Assembly (NCBI GenBank): GCA_003254885.1
Contig: QANT01007846.1
Span: forward strand, 1 to 64,000
Direction: 5' to 3'
DNA: 64,000 nt
Source: Purshia tridentata
Taxonomy: Eukaryota; Streptophyta; Magnoliopsida; Rosales; Rosaceae
Positions 29,356 to 40,409 of the stretch are shown in pieces. The translations under genes were made by a program, and so were the position numbers. The first letter of the stretch is position 1, and each line of letters starts with the position of its first letter. A model generated the notes under the pieces. That model ran no database searches. It was not told the origin of the DNA and saw nothing but the letters and a program-made list of their open reading frames with translations.

Positions 29356-30242
29356 TGTAATAAAAATACATAAATTAGCAGATTTAGCTTATCACCACCT
29401 TCCATTGCCATCTCTCCCGCAAAGTATTAATTTCTTTCACCTTTGAGCAGTTTATTTATTGTTTTTTAAGTTTTGTCTTCGATCCGTTCCTATATTGATG
29501 TACAATGTGCAATGTAGGTAGTTGAATTTGCAGGGCAGTTGCCATGGTTTGTTTGAGTTAATTGTTTGTGTTTGTAAATAGGCAAATACAAGTTTGAGAG
29601 CTAAATAGCACAAGCAGATATCTAATTTTATTTGCTTTCTTTCTTTGTCCAATTTTGGATCATATATCCTCATGATTCCTATGTTTTCCTCTACTTAATT
29701 AGTGAATCATTTATGTTTTTCTCTTCTGACTCTATATACTCTCTTGACCACCCCATCTCCCAAAAGGATTAGATCATGCATAGATTTTTAACCAAAAATT
29801 CACATTAAAGAATAAATACCCATATGTACATCTTGCTTCTCCCTCAAGGAATAAATACAATCCTAACAATAATAGGAAACCTAGTCAAACCTAAGTCATT
29901 CAATAACAGCAGCATCTCTCACAAAAATGAGATCCACTTATATGTTATTTGGTATATGCTATGCAAGTATGCAAGTGTGAAATGATATATTAATTTTAGA
30001 TCGAGTCCGCCGACAAGACAGAAAGAGAGGTAGTTTGGACACAAGGAAAGCAAAGAATAGTGTCCTTTTCCACCTGTTGATAACCCAAATAAGCCACCAC
30101 CCCAAACTTGACATGCATGCAGTCCAACAGGGAAAGTTTGGAATAACAATGCATCATTCATTCATTCCCACAAGGAAAGCTAGCTATTTGACCCCAACAT
30201 TTTTCACATCATCATAATCTGCTAAACCATTTCTAGCGAGTC

Positions 30243-30252
30243 CTATATATAA
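30243..30252 (+). promoter_or_regulatory. Probable TATA box of the small heat-shock gene
   Basis: CTATATATAA lies 76 bases before the ATG at 30328, a normal spacing for a short plant leader. I see no clear triple heat-shock element next to it. Confidence 0.5.
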
Positions 30253-30327
30253 CAATACTTAATGAGCCTTTGCCTCCATCATCACAAAGCATTTTATTGA
30301 AGGTTCAGTTTGTAGTTCATTAATTGC

Positions 30328-31044
30328 ATGATGGCAGGTGTTAGAGGAACGCGTTGGCTTGAAAAGATTGTACCTTCCTCAGATTGGACAGAGGACTCAG
30401 ATGGCCTTTATCTTCTCGTTGATCTTCCAGGTATGTATATATATATATCCAATTAATGATCATGAGGCACATAGTACGTAGCCCAGCTCTTAACTGTAGT
30501 AAACAATACCATGCATGCATTGACATTTCTGGCTCAAAATTGTGTCGTAGATTTCAAAAAGGACGAGGTGAAGCTTGAGGTTACTACCTCAGGCCAGATA
30601 ATAGTCCGCGGAGAAAGGCAGGAGAATGAGAAGAAATATGTCCATTTTGAGCTGAATTTCCCCATTCCAGCAAACTCAGATGTCGATAAGATCACAGGAA
30701 AATTCGATGGTGAGATTCTCTATGTGACTGTACCAAAGGTAGTAGCAGTAATGGAAGAAAAGAAAGAAGCTGAAATTTTAGAGAAGACAAACGTCCAAGG
30801 CGTTACAGCAGCAGAAAACGTGCACCCAAATTCCAAAAATGATATTGGAGAGTGCTCAAACAAAGTAGGCAATGCCCACATATTCTTCTCTCCAGAAAAT
30901 ATAAGGCAATGGGAGCAAGAAGAAGGCATTTTAAGAAGCGCAATCGAGATGTTGAGCAAAAACAAAGGGATATTTATTACAGCAGCATTAGCATTTTCAT
31001 TGTGGATGTTAATATCTCATAAGTTCCAAACAGCAGGACAGTGA
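30328..31044 (+). CDS. Small heat-shock (HSP20/alpha-crystallin) protein with C-terminal membrane anchor, RTM2-like
   Basis: Two exons (30328-30430, 30551-31044) join to 198 codons. The alpha-crystallin domain fills the first 100 residues: WTEDSDGLYLLVDLPGF-type start (here LVDLPDFKKDEVKLEV), then IIVRGERQ and HFELNFPIPANSDVDKI and GEILYVTVPK, the classical strands of HSP20. A charged linker follows. Near the C terminus a hydrophobic stretch, IFITAALAFSLWMLI, predicts a single membrane segment with a short basic tail (SHKFQTAGQ). This layout is that of Arabidopsis RTM2 and its relatives, which restrict long-distance movement of potyviruses and lack normal heat induction. The IxI tail motif of cytosolic oligomerising sHSPs is absent. 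Two adjacent ATGs (30328, 30331) are in frame. Function in defence is inferred from the architecture only. Confidence 0.85.
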
Positions 31045-33092
31045 GAATTAAGCTGGCTAGCTCTTTTTTATCTTGTGTGTTAAGTTTTTTATAAACACTC
31101 TCTCTCTCTCTCTGTAATCTCTTGTTTATAGCATATGCTCTCTAAAATGGACATTCAAGCTTATGTACAGAATAAGAATTTCACTGAATGAGATATATCC
31201 TTATAATCTTCTCTTTAATCTTCTAACCTGTTAGTAATAGTATATATATATTAATTACTTATTAATCATTTAATATATATAAATGGGTAATGGGCTTACC
31301 ACTTGGTTGGGCCGCCTACAGTTGTGGGCTTGCTTCACAACACTAACAATGTAATAGAAGAATAAGTAATGTTGAAGGCTTGTATGGTGTAGACATTAGC
31401 TATAAATTAGTTAGTGTTCTTTAACACCTTTTTAGTTGCTAACTTGCTAGGACTATCAAGCATTATCTTAAATTATCAATGTGTTTATTGACATTATGCC
31501 CCTACATTCCATTATGTATTAAACCTCTTGTATTGACATAAAGTATGCTATGGATTTATAATATTGAATTATGTGCTTTTCAAGTTGTTATATTAGTAAT
31601 ACTTAACAATGATTAATTTTTTCATTCTAATTAAGACTCTTCTCACGTGTATGTTCTCTTGAACTGATTTGACTAATCAGTAGGTCACAAATGCTTGCTT
31701 GAAAAGTTAATAAAAAACGAATCGTAAATGATATATGAGATGTGAAGAAATTAATGAGTAATTAAAAGAAAGGGCTCTAATAAATACCAGATTGAATAAG
31801 TAATAGTTGGATTATGAATATTTAGTTGCATGCATAGGTTTGATGAATGTTAATGGTTGGATAATTTCCGTTAATCAAATAAGTTTAAGAGATAGAAGGG
31901 TGTGTGTAAATTTTGGACATGCTAGAAGAAGCGGATTGGTTAAGAATTGGTAAAGTTAAAAGAAAAGAGTCTTTTTAAAATAAAGCTTGTGTAATATGCG
32001 AAAAATGGAAGGGGCATCAATTCAAAAATTACTTTATGTGAGAGAAGAGGTGGATCGGATTCCTGGAGCAAGTAACCCACCAATTTCACCAATTTTCAAA
32101 AAGGGAGGAGACCACTTCAACATATGATGCGGGATGGAGAAGCTTCTTTGAGATACGTGCCAAAAGTTGTGACCCTCTCTCTCTCTCCTCCTAAATTCCT
32201 ATTTTTCATTTATTCATCCTTTATTACTTTATTTCATTATAATTTATATCTCAGGGGGAATTGCAATTCTCAACAAATTACAGATATTTTTGTATATACA
32301 GTAGTGGTGAGGCCAGGTGGTTGATGAACACAGTTGTCCAATAGTTGTAGAAAAAGGGAAAAACTTGACTTGAAATTCTAGTTTGTACATTGACAAGGGA
32401 ATGGAAGAGAATAAGAGTAAGGCAGGAAGAAATAAAGGCGATATATGCTTTGTAACACAACTTTACTCAAAATGTGGATGCTTTTAACAAAAAGGAGAGG
32501 GCCATGTTTGGGACTCGAATCTTGTGCCTTCAAATTGCATGCACTACTTAGCACTTAACAGTTAGCATCTCATCTATGGTGTATGAGCACCAAGTATAAC
32601 CATGTATACGTACACATTCACTACAATTCTTAATTTTCCTCTTCTTTTTTATTCCGATTAAACTAGCATCTCAAGCAGTGCTGAATGTGTCAAATTAATT
32701 AAATATAGAAAAGAAAAAAAGAAGAAGAATGTGTGAATTATAATTCATAACGAATCCATAAAGAAGGAAGCCCAAAAGTGTATTGAAAACCTTCAAGAGT
32801 GAGAATGGAATCTAATCTCTCTACCAAACCCAACCCAACCGAAAAATTAAAACAAATGTTAAATACAAACAAAAATAGAAATAGTAGTAAACCCATGCAG
32901 CGCAAGCAATACAGAAATTCAAAAAAGCGTACACCTCAAAACTCAAAAGCAAAACCCAAACCCATCACACACAGACAGACTCACAGTCCTTCCTTCCCTC
33001 TCTTCCCCCGCTATCAACGCAAAACCGACTTTTTGTCCAAACCTCGAATCGTTTTTTTAACGCTGCAAAACTGACACCACCAAGATGAAACC
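31045..33092. other. Spacer and leader upstream of QUIRKY
   Basis: About 2 kb without a gene. It holds a (CT)n run near 31097-31117, AT-rich sequence with no recognised transposon, and from about 32700 the probable QUIRKY leader with two upstream frames. The stretch 32805-33074 is an ATG-initiated frame of 89 codons; the tetracodon MKP-stop frame begins at 33085. Confidence 0.5.
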
Positions 33093-33096
33093 ATGA
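33085..33096 (+). promoter_or_regulatory. Minimal uORF overlapping the QUIRKY start codon
   Basis: ATG AAA CCA TGA: the stop codon at 33094-33096 overlaps the main ATG at 33093-33095 in an ATGA arrangement. Translation of this frame would end exactly at the main start, a layout that can permit reinitiation or lower output. It requires a leader extending upstream of 33085. Confidence 0.6.
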
Positions 33097-36000
33097 CTAC
33101 TGCGACGGTGTCGTTTCATCAACAGCCACCACAATCACAGCCACAGCCACAGCCACAGACAGAAGCACCGCAGCCACCGCCGAGGACTGTCAGGAAGCTC
33201 GTCGTAGAAGTGGTGGACGCACGTGATCTTCTGCCCAAGGATGGCCAGGGCAGCTCCAGCCCCTACGTGGTGGCAGACTTTGACGGCCAGCGGAAGCGGA
33301 CCTCCACCAAGTACAAGGACCTCAGCCCCGTCTGGAACGAAGCTTTGGAGTTCGTCGTCTCCGACCCGGAAAACATGGACTACGAGGAGCTGGAGATCGA
33401 GGTCCTCAACGATAAGCGCTACGGCAATTCCAGTGGCAGCGCTCGTAAAAACCACTTCCTCGGGAGGGTGAAGCTGTACGGTACCCAATTCTCGAGACGC
33501 GGCGATGAGGGACTGGTGTATTTTCAGCTGGAGAAGAAGAGCGTGTTCAGCTGGATTAGAGGCGAGATTGGCCTGAGGATTTATTATTACGATGAGTTGG
33601 TTGTTGAGGAAGCGCCGCCGCCTCCCCCGCAAGAGGATCCGCAGCCGGAAAAGCCGAGATCTCCGACAGTTGAAGAAGGTAAAGTGTTTGAGATCCCTGG
33701 CCAGGGGACGGTTGAGGCCACCGCCACTGTTCACGAAGGCTTGTACTCGCCTCCGATTGTGGTCATCGAGGAAACGCCGCCGCCTATGGTTCAAATGCAT
33801 CATGAGCCGGAGGTTCACGAAATGGCGAGTCAGCCTCATCCGGGAGTTCAGTTTCAACCGGAGGTCAGAAAAATGGAGACTCAGAGAGTTTGCGAGGGAG
33901 TTCGAATCGCGAGGAGGCCTACCGGAGACTACTCTCCGAAAGTCATTTCTGGAAAGTTCGCGGCAAAGGAGGCGGCGGCGGAGAGGATTCATCCCCGCGA
34001 TCTCGTGGAGCCCATGCAGTATTTGTTCATCAGAATTGTGAAAGCTCGCGGACTCGCGCCGAACGAGGCTCCCTACGTGAAGGTCCGTACATCGAGCCAC
34101 ATCGTGAAGTCGAAAGTGGCGGTTCACCGGCCCGGCGAGCCGATGGACTCTCCGGAGTGGCACCAGGTGTTCGCGCTCGCACACAACCGGCCTGACTCAG
34201 TGAGCACGACATTGGAGATCTCCGTTCGCGACTCGCCGTCCGAGCACTTTTTAGGCGGCGTTTGCTTCGACCTCTCCGACGTGCCGGTACGAGACCCTCC
34301 GGATAGTCCCTTGGCTCCTCAGTGGTACAATCTAGAAGGCGGTGCCGGAGATCAAAACTCTAGAGTCTCAGGCGATATCCAGCTCTCCGTTTGGATCGGA
34401 ACCCAAGCCGATGACGCGTTCCCGGAAGCGTGGAGCTCCGACGCGCCGTTCTTGTCTCACACGCGGTCTAAGGTTTACCAATCGCCTAAGCTCTGGTACC
34501 TAAGAATGACGGTTATGGAAGTTCAGGATCTTCACATTGCATCGAATTTGCCTCCATTAACGGCTCCAGAGATTCGAGTCAAGGCTCAACTTGGGTCTCA
34601 ATCCGCACGAACCAGGCGCGGGTCCATGAACAACCATAGCGCGTCGTTCCACTGGAACGAGGACCTCATCTTCGTGGCGGGCGAACCTCTCGAGGACTCG
34701 CTGATACTGCTGGTGGAGGACCGTACCAACAAGGACGCAGTGCTGCTCGGCCACGTCTTAATTCCCGTTAGCTCGATTGAGCAGCGAATCGACGAGCGCT
34801 ACGTGGCGTCCAAGTGGTTTGGGCTGGAGGGCGGAGGAGGCGCGCCGTACCGCGGCAGAATCCACCTGCGACTCTGCTTGGAGGGTGGGTATCACGTGCT
34901 GGACGAAGCGGCGCACGTGTGCAGCGACTTTAGGCCCACGGCTAAGCAGCTTTGGAAGCCGGCCATTGGGATTTTGGAGCTGGGAATTCTTGGCGCTCGT
35001 GGCTTGCTCCCGATGAAGGCCAAATCCTGTGGGAAAGGCTCCACGGACGCTTACTGTGTGGCAAAGTATGGCAAAAAGTGGGTCCGGACTCGGACCCTCA
35101 CTGACAGCTTTGACCCACGCTGGAACGAGCAGTACACGTGGCAGGTATATGACCCGTGCACAGTCCTCACCATTGGAGTGTTCGACAACTGGCGCATGTT
35201 TGCTGATGTGGCCGAGGAAAAGCCAGACTACCGTATTGGGAAAGTACGGATACGCATATCTACGCTGGAGAGCAACAAGGTGTATACCAACTCGTACCCG
35301 CTGTTGGTGTTGTTGAGAACCGGGTTGAAGAAAATGGGAGAAATTGAGTTGGCAGTTCGGTTTTCCTGCCCGTCTCTGCTGCCCGATACATGCGCAGCTT
35401 ACGGGCAGCCGTTGCTTCCCAAAATGCACTATCTCCGCCCTCTTGGGGTGGCTCAACAAGAAGCATTGCGTGGCGCTGCCACTCGAATGGTGGCGGCGTG
35501 GCTTGCACGCTCCGAGCCCCCTTTGGGAACAGAGGTGGTTCGGTACATGTTGGATGCGGATTCACATACTTGGAGCATGAGGAAGAGCAAAGCTAATTGG
35601 TTTCGGATTGTGGCTGTGCTTGCGTGGGCAGTGGGGTTAGCAAAATGGTTGGATGATATCCGGAGGTGGAGGAACCCGGTTACTACAGTATTGGTCCATG
35701 TGCTGTACTTGGTTCTTGTTTGGTACCCGGATTTAATTGTCCCAACCGGGTTTCTATATGTGTTCTTGATTGGTGTGTGGTATTACCGATTTAGGCCCAA
35801 GATACCAGCTGGAATGGATATTAGACTGTCGCAGGCGGATACGGTTGACCCGGATGAACTTGATGAGGAATTTGACACGGTTCCAAGCTCAAAACCACCC
35901 GATATCATTCGGGTTCGGTATGACCGTTTACGAATGTTGGCTGCTAGGGTCCAAACAGTTTTGGGTGATTTTGCGACCCAAGGAGAGCGGGCCCAGGCCC

Positions 36001-36209
36001 TGGTGAGTTGGAGGGACCCAAGGGCCACAAAATTGTTCATTGGAGTGTGCCTGGCTATCACTGTAGTCCTGTATACTGTGCCACCAAAAATGGTTGCTGT
36101 GGCCTTAGGATTTTACTATCTCCGCCACCCCATGTTCCGAGATCCCATGCCACCGGCTAGCTTGAACTTCTTCCGGCGGCTGCCGAGCTTGTCGGACCGG
36201 TTAATTTAG
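33093..36209 (+). CDS. QKY: QUIRKY-type multiple C2 domain and transmembrane region protein (MCTP)
   Basis: A single exon of 1038 codons, GC-richer than its surroundings. Four C2 domains are visible, beginning about residues 33 (RKLVVEVVDARDLLPKDGQG), 310 (PMQYLFIRIVKARGLAPNEA), 470 (LWYLRMTVMEVQDLHIASN) and 628 (GILELGILGARGLLPMKAK). A Pro/Glu-rich linker separates C2-1 from C2-2. The C-terminal PRT_C region (about 860-1038) holds hydrophobic hairpins, including IVAVLAWAVGLAKWL, VLYLVLVWYPDLIVPTGFLY and LFIGVCLAITVVLY. It ends FFRRLPSLSDRLI, exactly as Arabidopsis QKY does. QKY acts at plasmodesmata with the receptor kinase STRUBBELIG in organ shape and cell-wall signalling; MCTPs tether ER to plasma membrane. 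The Gln/Pro repeat at the N terminus replaces a similar tract in Arabidopsis. The window shows no frame break. The gene lies two loci from ICS, as At1g74720 is next to At1g74710. Confidence 0.97.
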   Translation: MTTATVSFHQQPPQSQPQPQPQTEAPQPPPRTVRKLVVEVVDARDLLPKDGQGSSSPYVVADFDGQRKRTSTKYKDLSPVWNEALEFVVSDPENMDYEELEIEVLNDKRYGNSSGSARKNHFLGRVKLYGTQFSRRGDEGLVYFQLEKKSVFSWIRGEIGLRIYYYDELVVEEAPPPPPQEDPQPEKPRSPTVEEGKVFEIPGQGTVEATATVHEGLYSPPIVVIEETPPPMVQMHHEPEVHEMASQPHPGVQFQPEVRKMETQRVCEGVRIARRPTGDYSPKVISGKFAAKEAAAERIHPRDLVEPMQYLFIRIVKARGLAPNEAPYVKVRTSSHIVKSKVAVHRPGEPMDSPEWHQVFALAHNRPDSVSTTLEISVRDSPSEHFLGGVCFDLSDVPVRDPPDSPLAPQWYNLEGGAGDQNSRVSGDIQLSVWIGTQADDAFPEAWSSDAPFLSHTRSKVYQSPKLWYLRMTVMEVQDLHIASNLPPLTAPEIRVKAQLGSQSARTRRGSMNNHSASFHWNEDLIFVAGEPLEDSLILLVEDRTNKDAVLLGHVLIPVSSIEQRIDERYVASKWFGLEGGGGAPYRGRIHLRLCLEGGYHVLDEAAHVCSDFRPTAKQLWKPAIGILELGILGARGLLPMKAKSCGKGSTDAYCVAKYGKKWVRTRTLTDSFDPRWNEQYTWQVYDPCTVLTIGVFDNWRMFADVAEEKPDYRIGKVRIRISTLESNKVYTNSYPLLVLLRTGLKKMGEIELAVRFSCPSLLPDTCAAYGQPLLPKMHYLRPLGVAQQEALRGAATRMVAAWLARSEPPLGTEVVRYMLDADSHTWSMRKSKANWFRIVAVLAWAVGLAKWLDDIRRWRNPVTTVLVHVLYLVLVWYPDLIVPTGFLYVFLIGVWYYRFRPKIPAGMDIRLSQADTVDPDELDEEFDTVPSSKPPDIIRVRYDRLRMLAARVQTVLGDFATQGERAQALVSWRDPRATKLFIGVCLAITVVLYTVPPKMVAVALGFYYLRHPMFRDPMPPASLNFFRRLPSLSDRLI

Positions 36210-37269
36210 GAAGAGTAGATGTCAGCATTTTTTTGTTTAGGTGCGACAATCAAACAACTGTGTTGGGTTGAAAAAAGTGGTTAATAACATTGTAAGCGGT
36301 GAGAAAAGTGAAGAGGAAAGTGGCAAGTTGTCATCATGTTCTTTTATTTTTGGTTGAATTGATTGACTGACTACTGAAAACTCAAACTTGATATAAGAGA
36401 AAGGCAATTAGGAGGTAGAAAAATGAGTGGTAGGTAAAAGGGAGTTTGGATAGCAGTGAGAGCTTGCTGTAAGCCTGTAATGATGTTGCGGAAAGTATGA
36501 ACATTGAAATTGCTTTCTAACATATAAAATTGCATTCACACATTTCTTCGTGTTTGTTTCTCACTTTCTCTATATATACTGTGTTTCTGTTTCCAACTGT
36601 ATGTGTTCATTATTATATTTTTCTTTTTTCCGTCTATTTAATATTTTGATTCTAAAGAAAAGGATCAATTACCTATCAAAATATATTGATGGTGTGTATT
36701 CAACTCCCAATCAGTCACCATGAATGTTGCACATAGACACACACAGTCCACTTCAACTTTTGCCATTAAATTTGCTCACTCTCACAGTCACTCTCTCAGT
36801 GCTTAAAACATTGTAATTCATATGTTCCCTATAATTGGAGCCCACTGGATGGTATTCCAAATACATTTTTGGCAGTAGCCTGCATAGACTCCGCTCCACG
36901 AAATTTACTCAAGGGACCCAATTTGTGTCTGTCATCAGAATAAATTGTAATTTTAAAGCTTCTTAGTCTTTTTAAGTCTCACATCCTTGAAGAATAAACA
37001 AAGTGACTAGCTAGGTAGATCCTTACATTATGGGAAGAGTCCACCATAGAATTAATAATGATTTCAAAAGGGTTGTAGAAAGTTTAAGTTTTGTACAACA
37101 TAGTACTCCTGTACTTCTCAGCAATAAGGAAACTTCCTCTTGCCTCTTTGGTGGCTTCTCTTCCTTCTCAACAAATAGCTAGCCATGCCACCTTATTATA
37201 TGATCTTACACATAATTACATGCTTTATCAAACAATCAAGATTGCTAAACTCCATTGCTTTACACCCAA
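36210..37269. other. Spacer between QUIRKY and the VDAC gene
   Basis: QUIRKY 3' UTR and VDAC promoter. AT-rich, with no gene or named repeat. Confidence 0.5.
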
Positions 37270-38673
37270 ATGAGTAACACTCCTGGTGTATACTTCGACA
37301 TTGGCAAGAAGGCCAGAGGTTAAACACTCAAAACCATTGTCTTCTCTTTGTCATCCTTTTGTTTCTTACAATGCTTTACATTTTCTTGTATATCTACTTG
37401 CTGATACATATTCTTTTACTTTATATTAGATCTTCTCTGTCAGGACTATGCTCGTCAACCGCAAATTCGTTTCAATTATCAAAGGCTCAACTGGAGTACT
37501 GATATCTCATGCAAAGGTTAATCTGTCAATGATTGCTTTTTCACATCATTAAATTCTGTCATATGACATTGCTTTATATGGAATACATATACATTGCTTG
37601 ATTTAATATATTTTATTTTATACGAATATGTCTAAAAGGAGCATTATAATTCAGAAATTGGGCACAGTAATATGAATGTTGATATTGGTTCCCATGTATG
37701 TTGGAAGATTTACATAATGATGATGCAGAATAAGAAACAAAGTAGAGTAGCATGGTTTGTTGATTTCTGTGACTTTTACAGTTGAAGAGGTTGTTCCTGG
37801 GCTCAGCACCCTTTTCAGCTTTATCATACCAATTTCTGGCAAGGTAAAAATTTCCAATATATGCCATCTGAACTACTTCCACCTTAATGTTTGTTCTAAA
37901 GCATTATCAAGTTTGGTTTACTTGTTGAGGCAGTGAGAAGTGATAATTACACAAGGCTTCATTCTAGATTCACAGACACCATTGTGGTAACAGGTGGAAC
38001 TGCATTACAAAAATGGTTTTACTGGGGTTACTGGAGGCATCGGACTGATACCAAATCCCTTGAGTGGATATGATCCAATTGCAAACTTCTCTGGTGTGAT
38101 AGGAAGCACTCTTTTCTCCCTTGGAACAGACCTTGTCTTTGATACATCTACAAGGGCATTCAAGAAATTCAATGCTGGTTTAAGCTTCAATAGTGACTTT
38201 GTTATTGCTTCCTTGTCCTTGTGAGCAATCCTTGTGAGACCTTGTAGAAAATAAAGTCTTTGCACTACACTCACTACTTTTAAAGAGACTTTCAATTATT
38301 TATCACCTTCCTTTTAATTTGGATGAAGTTGTTAACATCAACATAGTACTCTCAATTATTATGCTGCAGGGACAAGCTTGACACTTTGAAAGCTTCATGC
38401 CACTACATGGTGGACCCCATGACCAACACAGCCATTGCAGCAGAGTTGAAGCATAGTTTTTCAGTCAATGATACTGCCCTCACAATTGGTGCCCAGCATG
38501 CACTTTTGCCCTCTACACTGGCCAAGGGTCGAGTTAGCACGCATGGGCAGGTTGGTGCTCTTATACAGCAAGGGTTATGGCAAAAGATCTTTCTGTCTAT
38601 ATCTGGAGAAGTGGATTTTACAGGCATAAACACAACTTCAAAAATTGGACTGTCTCTGGCTCTAAGGCTCTGA
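37270..38673 (+). CDS. Shortened voltage-dependent anion channel (mitochondrial porin)
   Basis: Five exons (37270-37318, 37430-37516, 37782-37843, 37994-38220, 38370-38673) join in frame to 242 codons; typical plant VDACs have about 276. The start MSNTPGVYFDIGKKAR matches the N-terminal helix motif. The second half is a normal porin: VELHYKNGFTGVTGGIGL, NFSGVIGSTLFSLGTDLVFD, FNAGLSFNSDFVIASLSL, LTIGAQHALLPSTLAKGRV and a C terminus ISGEVDF...IGLSLALRL. Between helix and VELHY only about 50 residues remain where the family has about 90, so roughly four early strands, with the usual TG.KKG loop, are absent. All splice sites are canonical and exon phases agree, and I see no missing exon in the introns. 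Hence the short form seems genuine. It may be a divergent paralogue rather than the housekeeping VDAC. Whether it forms a barrel is unknown. Confidence 0.85.
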
Positions 38674-39240
38674 AAATAATATAAACTGGAAGCAAATTTG
38701 CTGGTGTAGCAAACTGGAATAATCATCTTCTTTTACTCATTGCAAGCAACATGTTACATGTCCTTTCTGTTAAGTCAGGTATTATAGGTATAAGGGAGAG
38801 ATTTTGGTTTTGATCATTTGTAGGTCAATAGTGGAAATAGTGAAGGGAAAACTTTATACAATTCGATGAAATTTGGTACTAGTATGATGGAAAGAAATAT
38901 TTTTCTGTTCTATGATGTTTAATGCTTGTAAGTAGCGGTCCTAGGACATTCGCTTGAAGGATATTTGTGTTCGAACTTGGAAATTTGCTAGAACAATTGA
39001 TATATGGCTATATAAAGCATTTTTCAGTCGTCTAAAACAATTAAAAGGTGAAACTATAAAATATTAAGTCTAAGCATGAACTCAAAGAGCTCTATCATTG
39101 TATCAGATCAAAATACACTCAAAGAGCTGTAATGAAAAGTTACGATAACCATGAACCAAAACTATAACACGCTGAACACCTCACAATGACCCAATAGAAC
39201 GGATTGCAGATAAGCATCAAGAAGCTTCTAGAAGTACTCA
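38674..39240. other. Convergent spacer between VDAC and HIR
   Basis: 3' UTRs of two converging genes; no other feature seen. Confidence 0.5.
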
Positions 39241-40375
39241 CTACTGGTGAGAACCCTGCAGAAGTCCATCGCGAATCTGAGAAGCTACATCACGGACAGC
39301 ACCAGGTCCATGGGGAATAAACACAGCAGAGGATTTAGCGGAAGCACCAATTTCCTTCATGGTGTCAAAATACTGGGTGACAAGGACCATGTCCATGACA
39401 TCCTTTGCGGATGTCCCTGGAACATTAACAGAGAAGCCTATCACGCTGTCCCTCAAACCATCTACAATTGCTTGACGCTGGCGAGCTATACCCAGCCCAG
39501 AGAGATACTTGGACTCAGCCTCACCCTCAGCTCGTTTGATTTGCAAAATCTTCTCAGCCTCTGCCTTCTCATTAGCGGCCACCCTCATTCTTGCAGCTGA
39601 AAAAATATATATGGAAAAAATGGTAAAACAATTGAAACTGAACAGACCACCCATGCAAAGCAATAAATAAGTTAAGAGGAATTTGATAATCATATCGGTT
39701 ATGAGCAATGACTTATACCAGCATTGATTTCATTCATTGCTCGCTTTACATGTTCATCTGGTTCTATGTCAACAATCAGTGTTTGTACAATCTCATAACC
39801 ATAAGCAGACATAGCCTGTAATAGAGCAAGAGCAACATGGTCACAATCAAGTTATTTTAGAGTGCAGGGTATTGAATTACTTTTGTTTAGTCACATTACT
39901 TTCTCGAGCTCATCTTCCACAGCTTTTGCAATTTCATTCTTTTGCTCAAAAGCATCATCCAGAAGGAGCTTTGGAACACTGGCTCTAATCACTAACAAAA
40001 TGAAAGGAAGAAAAAAAAAAAAACCAATTAGCTCAAAATACTTTTTGAATCAAAACAGTTGCATATCTATAATTTATTAAGAAGGATATTTAGTTTATAC
40101 CATCAAAAACATAGGCCTGGATTTGGGACCTCGTGTTGCTGAGTTTGTAGAAAGCATCATTTGCGTTGTCTGCCAGAGCACGATATTGGATAGATGCAAC
40201 AACATTGACGAATACATTGTCCTAAAGAGTATATTGAACAATTACTCAAGATGCAGATCCAGAAGAAGATAGTAGTAGTACTAAATAAGAACCAACTTAT
40301 CAAAATGTTTCATTTTATAATGTTGTTTTTTTCAGAAAAAAAAAAAAAAAAACCTTAACATTATTGCCCTATACN

Positions 40376-40409
<34 letters not shown>

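Larger units (their letters stand above)
28114..30327. other. Spacer between ICS and the small heat-shock gene
   Basis: Contains the ICS 3' UTR, a doubtful gene relic on the minus strand (29028-29355) and the promoter of the next gene. Nothing else is recognised. Confidence 0.5.

Noticed and set aside
33135-34184. Long open frame of 349 codons antisense to QUIRKY
   Set aside because: It is Arg/Leu-rich and lies wholly within the GC-rich QUIRKY exon; it is a shadow of that coding sequence. The same holds for 34758-35459 on the minus strand.
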